DNA from: Azoamicus sp964498335
GTDB taxonomy: Bacteria > Pseudomonadota > Gammaproteobacteria > UBA6186 > Azoamicaceae
Assembly: GCA_964498335.1 (NCBI GenBank)
Contig: CAZCGL010000001.1
Coordinates: 124,001 to 188,000 of the forward strand
Direction: 5' to 3'
Length of the DNA: 64,000 bases
Positions 62,105-64,000 of this stretch are shown in pieces; position 1 is the stretch's first letter, and each line of letters opens with the position of its first letter. A model generated the notes under the pieces. The model saw nothing but the letters and a program-made list of their open reading frames with translations, made no database searches and had not been told where the DNA came from. Position numbers and translations under genes: made by a program.

Positions 62105-63076
62105 ATGTCTTATTATAAAATTATTGATATAAGTTCTAAAAAAAATTCTTATAGAAGAGCGTGTGTTTTTGGATCTATTTATTTAGGAAAAGAAGTTTGC
62201 TATAAAATAAAAAATGGTTTAATAGAAAAAGGAAATCCTATTATTTTAGCTGAAATAGCAGGAATAAATGCTATTAAAAACACGTCAAATCTTATTATTC
62301 TTTGTCACCCTATAAATATAGAAAATGCATTTTTAAATGTTTTTATTGATGATGATACTTATAGTGTTTTTGTTTATTCGTTTGTTTTTGCTTATGCTAA
62401 AACTGGTGTTGAGATGGAAGCTATGATGGGTGCTATGACAGCTCTTTTAACTATATATGATCTTACTAAAAAGTTTAATCCGTTAAGCTATATTAATAAT
62501 GTAAAATTAGTTTTTAAAGATGGTGGTGAAAATGCTATAGGATTTTTTGATGATATACCTTATGATTTTAAAAAATATTTTGTTAATAATAAATTAGCAT
62601 TTTCTAACATTAACGTTTTTATAGTAACTATTAGTGATAGAGCTAGTTTAGGTAGATATGAAGATATATCTGGAAAAGTTTTAATGAAATTTTTTTTAGA
62701 TAATTTTTGTACCAATATATGTAATATAATTTTACCAGATGACAAAATTATATTATTTAAGGTTTTAAAAAATTATGTAAGTAATCATTCTCCTGATATT
62801 ATAATAACATCAGGTGGTACAGGAATATCGTCAAGGGATATTACTTTTGAAGTTATTAATAATTTGTGTCAAAAAATAATTCCTGGATTAGGAGAATTCT
62901 TAAGATTTAATGGATCATTTCATTCATCTAATTCTTGGTTAAGTAGATCTATCGCTGGAATTTGTGATAAAACATTAATAATATCATTACCTGGAAAACC
63001 TTCTGCTGTTTCTGAGAGCATGAATATATTAAGTGATTTATTGATTCATGCAATTTCTATCGTTAAAGAAATATGA
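62105..63076 (+). CDS. Bifunctional molybdenum cofactor protein: MoaC fused to MogA/MoaB
   Basis: Residues 1 to about 155 are MoaC (cyclic pyranopterin monophosphate synthase): ILCHPI near 60-65 and KTGVEMEAMMGAMTALLTIYDLTKK near 99-123. Residues from about 165 are a MogA/MoaB molybdopterin adenylyltransferase domain: VFIVTISDRAS, IIITSGGTGISSRDIT near 229-244, and SLPGKPSAVSE. The fusion combines the second and an activating late step of the pathway. MoaC-MoaB fusions occur in other bacteria. The stop overlaps the moeA start. Confidence 0.92.
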   Translation: MSYYKIIDISSKKNSYRRACVFGSIYLGKEVCYKIKNGLIEKGNPIILAEIAGINAIKNTSNLIILCHPINIENAFLNVFIDDDTYSVFVYSFVFAYAKTGVEMEAMMGAMTALLTIYDLTKKFNPLSYINNVKLVFKDGGENAIGFFDDIPYDFKKYFVNNKLAFSNINVFIVTISDRASLGRYEDISGKVLMKFFLDNFCTNICNIILPDDKIILFKVLKNYVSNHSPDIIITSGGTGISSRDITFEVINNLCQKIIPGLGEFLRFNGSFHSSNSWLSRSIAGICDKTLIISLPGKPSAVSESMNILSDLLIHAISIVKEI

Positions 63077-64000
63077 TAAAATATTTTGATTCATTGTCTT
63101 TATTATTTAATAGTGTAGAAAAATCTTTTTTTTTTAAAAAAAAAATAAACAAATTATTAGATTTATCTATTAATGAGACTTATTATTTTGATTTTTTATC
63201 TTTTATTAATGTTCCATATTATACTACATCAGCTATGGATGGATATTCAATTATTTTAGATAATTTTAAATATAAATTTAGTAGTATACGTGCTAATTTT
63301 TTTATTATTGATATAGTTAAAGCTGGAGATTTATCTAATAATTTTTTTTTTGATGGTGATTATGCTATTGAGATTATGACTGGATCTAGAATGCCAGAAT
63401 TTTTTGATTCTATTATTAGAGTAGAAGATAGTTTTTTAGATGTTAATAATCCTTTTGAGTTTTTTTTTAAAAAAATATTAATATTTGGAGAGAATGTTAG
63501 ACTTATTGGAGAAGATTTTAGATTTGGAAGTTTTTGCGTTAGAAAAGGCGATTTCTTTTTTTTGAAAGATCGTGTCTCTACGTCAACATTAGGTATTAAG
63601 AATTTATTTTTTTTAAAAAAAAATAAAGTTTATTTGATTTGCACTGGAAATGAAATTATAGATTCTTTTAATTCAGATTTTAATAGTTCTTTTATTAATA
63701 ATTCTTTATCTAAATTTTTTATATCATTTTTTGAATCTATGGCTATAGAGCTTATTTATTATGGCGTTAGTTTGGATTTTAAAACAGATTTAAAAAAAAA
63801 AATATTAGAATTGCTTGATAAAGATGAGAATAATTTAATTATTACGACTGGGGCTGTATCTAAGGGTAAAGCTGATATTTTACCAGCAGTATTAACTGAA
63901 TTAAACATTAATATAATTTTTCATGGAGTTCTTATAAAACCAGGAAAGCCTATTTTATATGCAAATTATTTGAATAAAAATTATTTTTTTTGTTTACCCG
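63073..64000 (+). CDS. moeA: Molybdopterin molybdenumtransferase MoeA, N-terminal part (runs off the window)
   Basis: An ATG at 63073 (ATGA overlap with the preceding stop) opens a frame of about 309 codons to the window edge. SAMDGYSI near residues 52-59 is the MoeA signature, IMTGSRMP follows near 100, and GEDFRFGSF near 157. In the central domain ICTGNEI and IITTGAVSKGKAD (TGGVSxGxxD in the family) precede FHGVLIKPGKPI, the usual MoeA end of that domain. The protein inserts molybdate into adenylylated molybdopterin. It is missing from simple ORF lists because its stop is beyond the window. The N-terminal part is strongly phenylalanine-rich. Confidence 0.9.
   Translation, partial: MIKYFDSLSLLFNSVEKSFFFKKKINKLLDLSINETYYFDFLSFINVPYYTTSAMDGYSIILDNFKYKFSSIRANFFIIDIVKAGDLSNNFFFDGDYAIEIMTGSRMPEFFDSIIRVEDSFLDVNNPFEFFFKKILIFGENVRLIGEDFRFGSFCVRKGDFFFLKDRVSTSTLGIKNLFFLKKNKVYLICTGNEIIDSFNSDFNSSFINNSLSKFFISFFESMAIELIYYGVSLDFKTDLKKKILELLDKDENNLIITTGAVSKGKADILPAVLTELNINIIFHGVLIKPGKPILYANYLNKNYFFCLP

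Overview
The window comes from a very AT-rich, tightly packed bacterial chromosome of the reduced-endosymbiont type. Signs of this are homopolymer-rich coding sequence, gene ends that overlap, no insertion sequences, no CRISPR, no non-coding gap above about 200 bases, and several shrunken or decayed housekeeping genes. Gene order is gammaproteobacterial (tsaD/rpsU-dnaG-rpoD, rpsP-trmD-rplS, rpsF-rpsR-rplI-dnaB, surA-rsmA, dnaN-dnaA/rpmH-yidD-yidC-mnmE-mnmG-atp). A tiny genome combined with complex I, a full F-type ATP synthase, a dicarboxylate transporter with malate dehydrogenase, and a complete Nar nitrate respiration locus strongly recalls the denitrifying ciliate endosymbiont 'Candidatus Azoamicus ciliaticola' or a relative. 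That identification is inference from gene content. TGA is used as a stop (for example rpoD and atpG), so the code is standard.

Layout: 1-4777 holds nuoA-F and the start of nuoG on the minus strand. 4972-9448 holds tsaD (minus) and the rpsU-dnaG-rpoD operon (plus). 9494-10900 carries a tRNA with anticodon CAU, a PAS-UbiA fusion and tRNA-Asn. 10906-21880 is a minus-strand run: amino acid permease, tRNA-Ser, rplS, a broken trmD, rpsP, an HU-like gene, trpS, glyS, glyQ, dnaB, rplI, rpsR, rpsF, fmt and def. It is interrupted by plus-strand tRNA-Thr and yciB. 21984-24930 carries a 7Fe ferredoxin, rpmE and gyrB. 24927-29340 is a compact minus-strand operon eboD-eboE-ubiB-rlmB. 29515-31948 carries a DASS dicarboxylate carrier and mdh. 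31967-36098 carries rsmA, surA, dnaN and a degenerate dnaA. 36172-49927 carries rpmH, a small ORF in the rnpA slot, yidD, yidC, mnmE, mnmG, atpI-B-E-F-H-A-G-D-C and ffh. 50016-64000 is the nitrate respiration block: OprO/P-type porin, diheme cytochrome c, narK2, narG-H-J-I, narK1, moaA, a moaC-mogA fusion and the start of moeA.

The genes form an almost complete anaerobic energy circuit. A dicarboxylate such as malate is imported and oxidised by Mdh to give NADH. NADH feeds complex I, quinol feeds NarGHI, and the proton gradient drives the atp operon. Two NarK carriers, an anion-porin-like protein and molybdenum cofactor genes support nitrate supply and the enzyme.

The most unusual items are: the eboD-eboE pair in such a small genome, physically coupled to ubiB; a PAS domain fused to a UbiA prenyltransferase; a DnaA without a recognisable P-loop, arginine finger or DHTTV motif, together with a strand-composition switch near 9.5 kb instead of at dnaA; and a trmD broken in a run of ten A's that has also lost active-site motifs.
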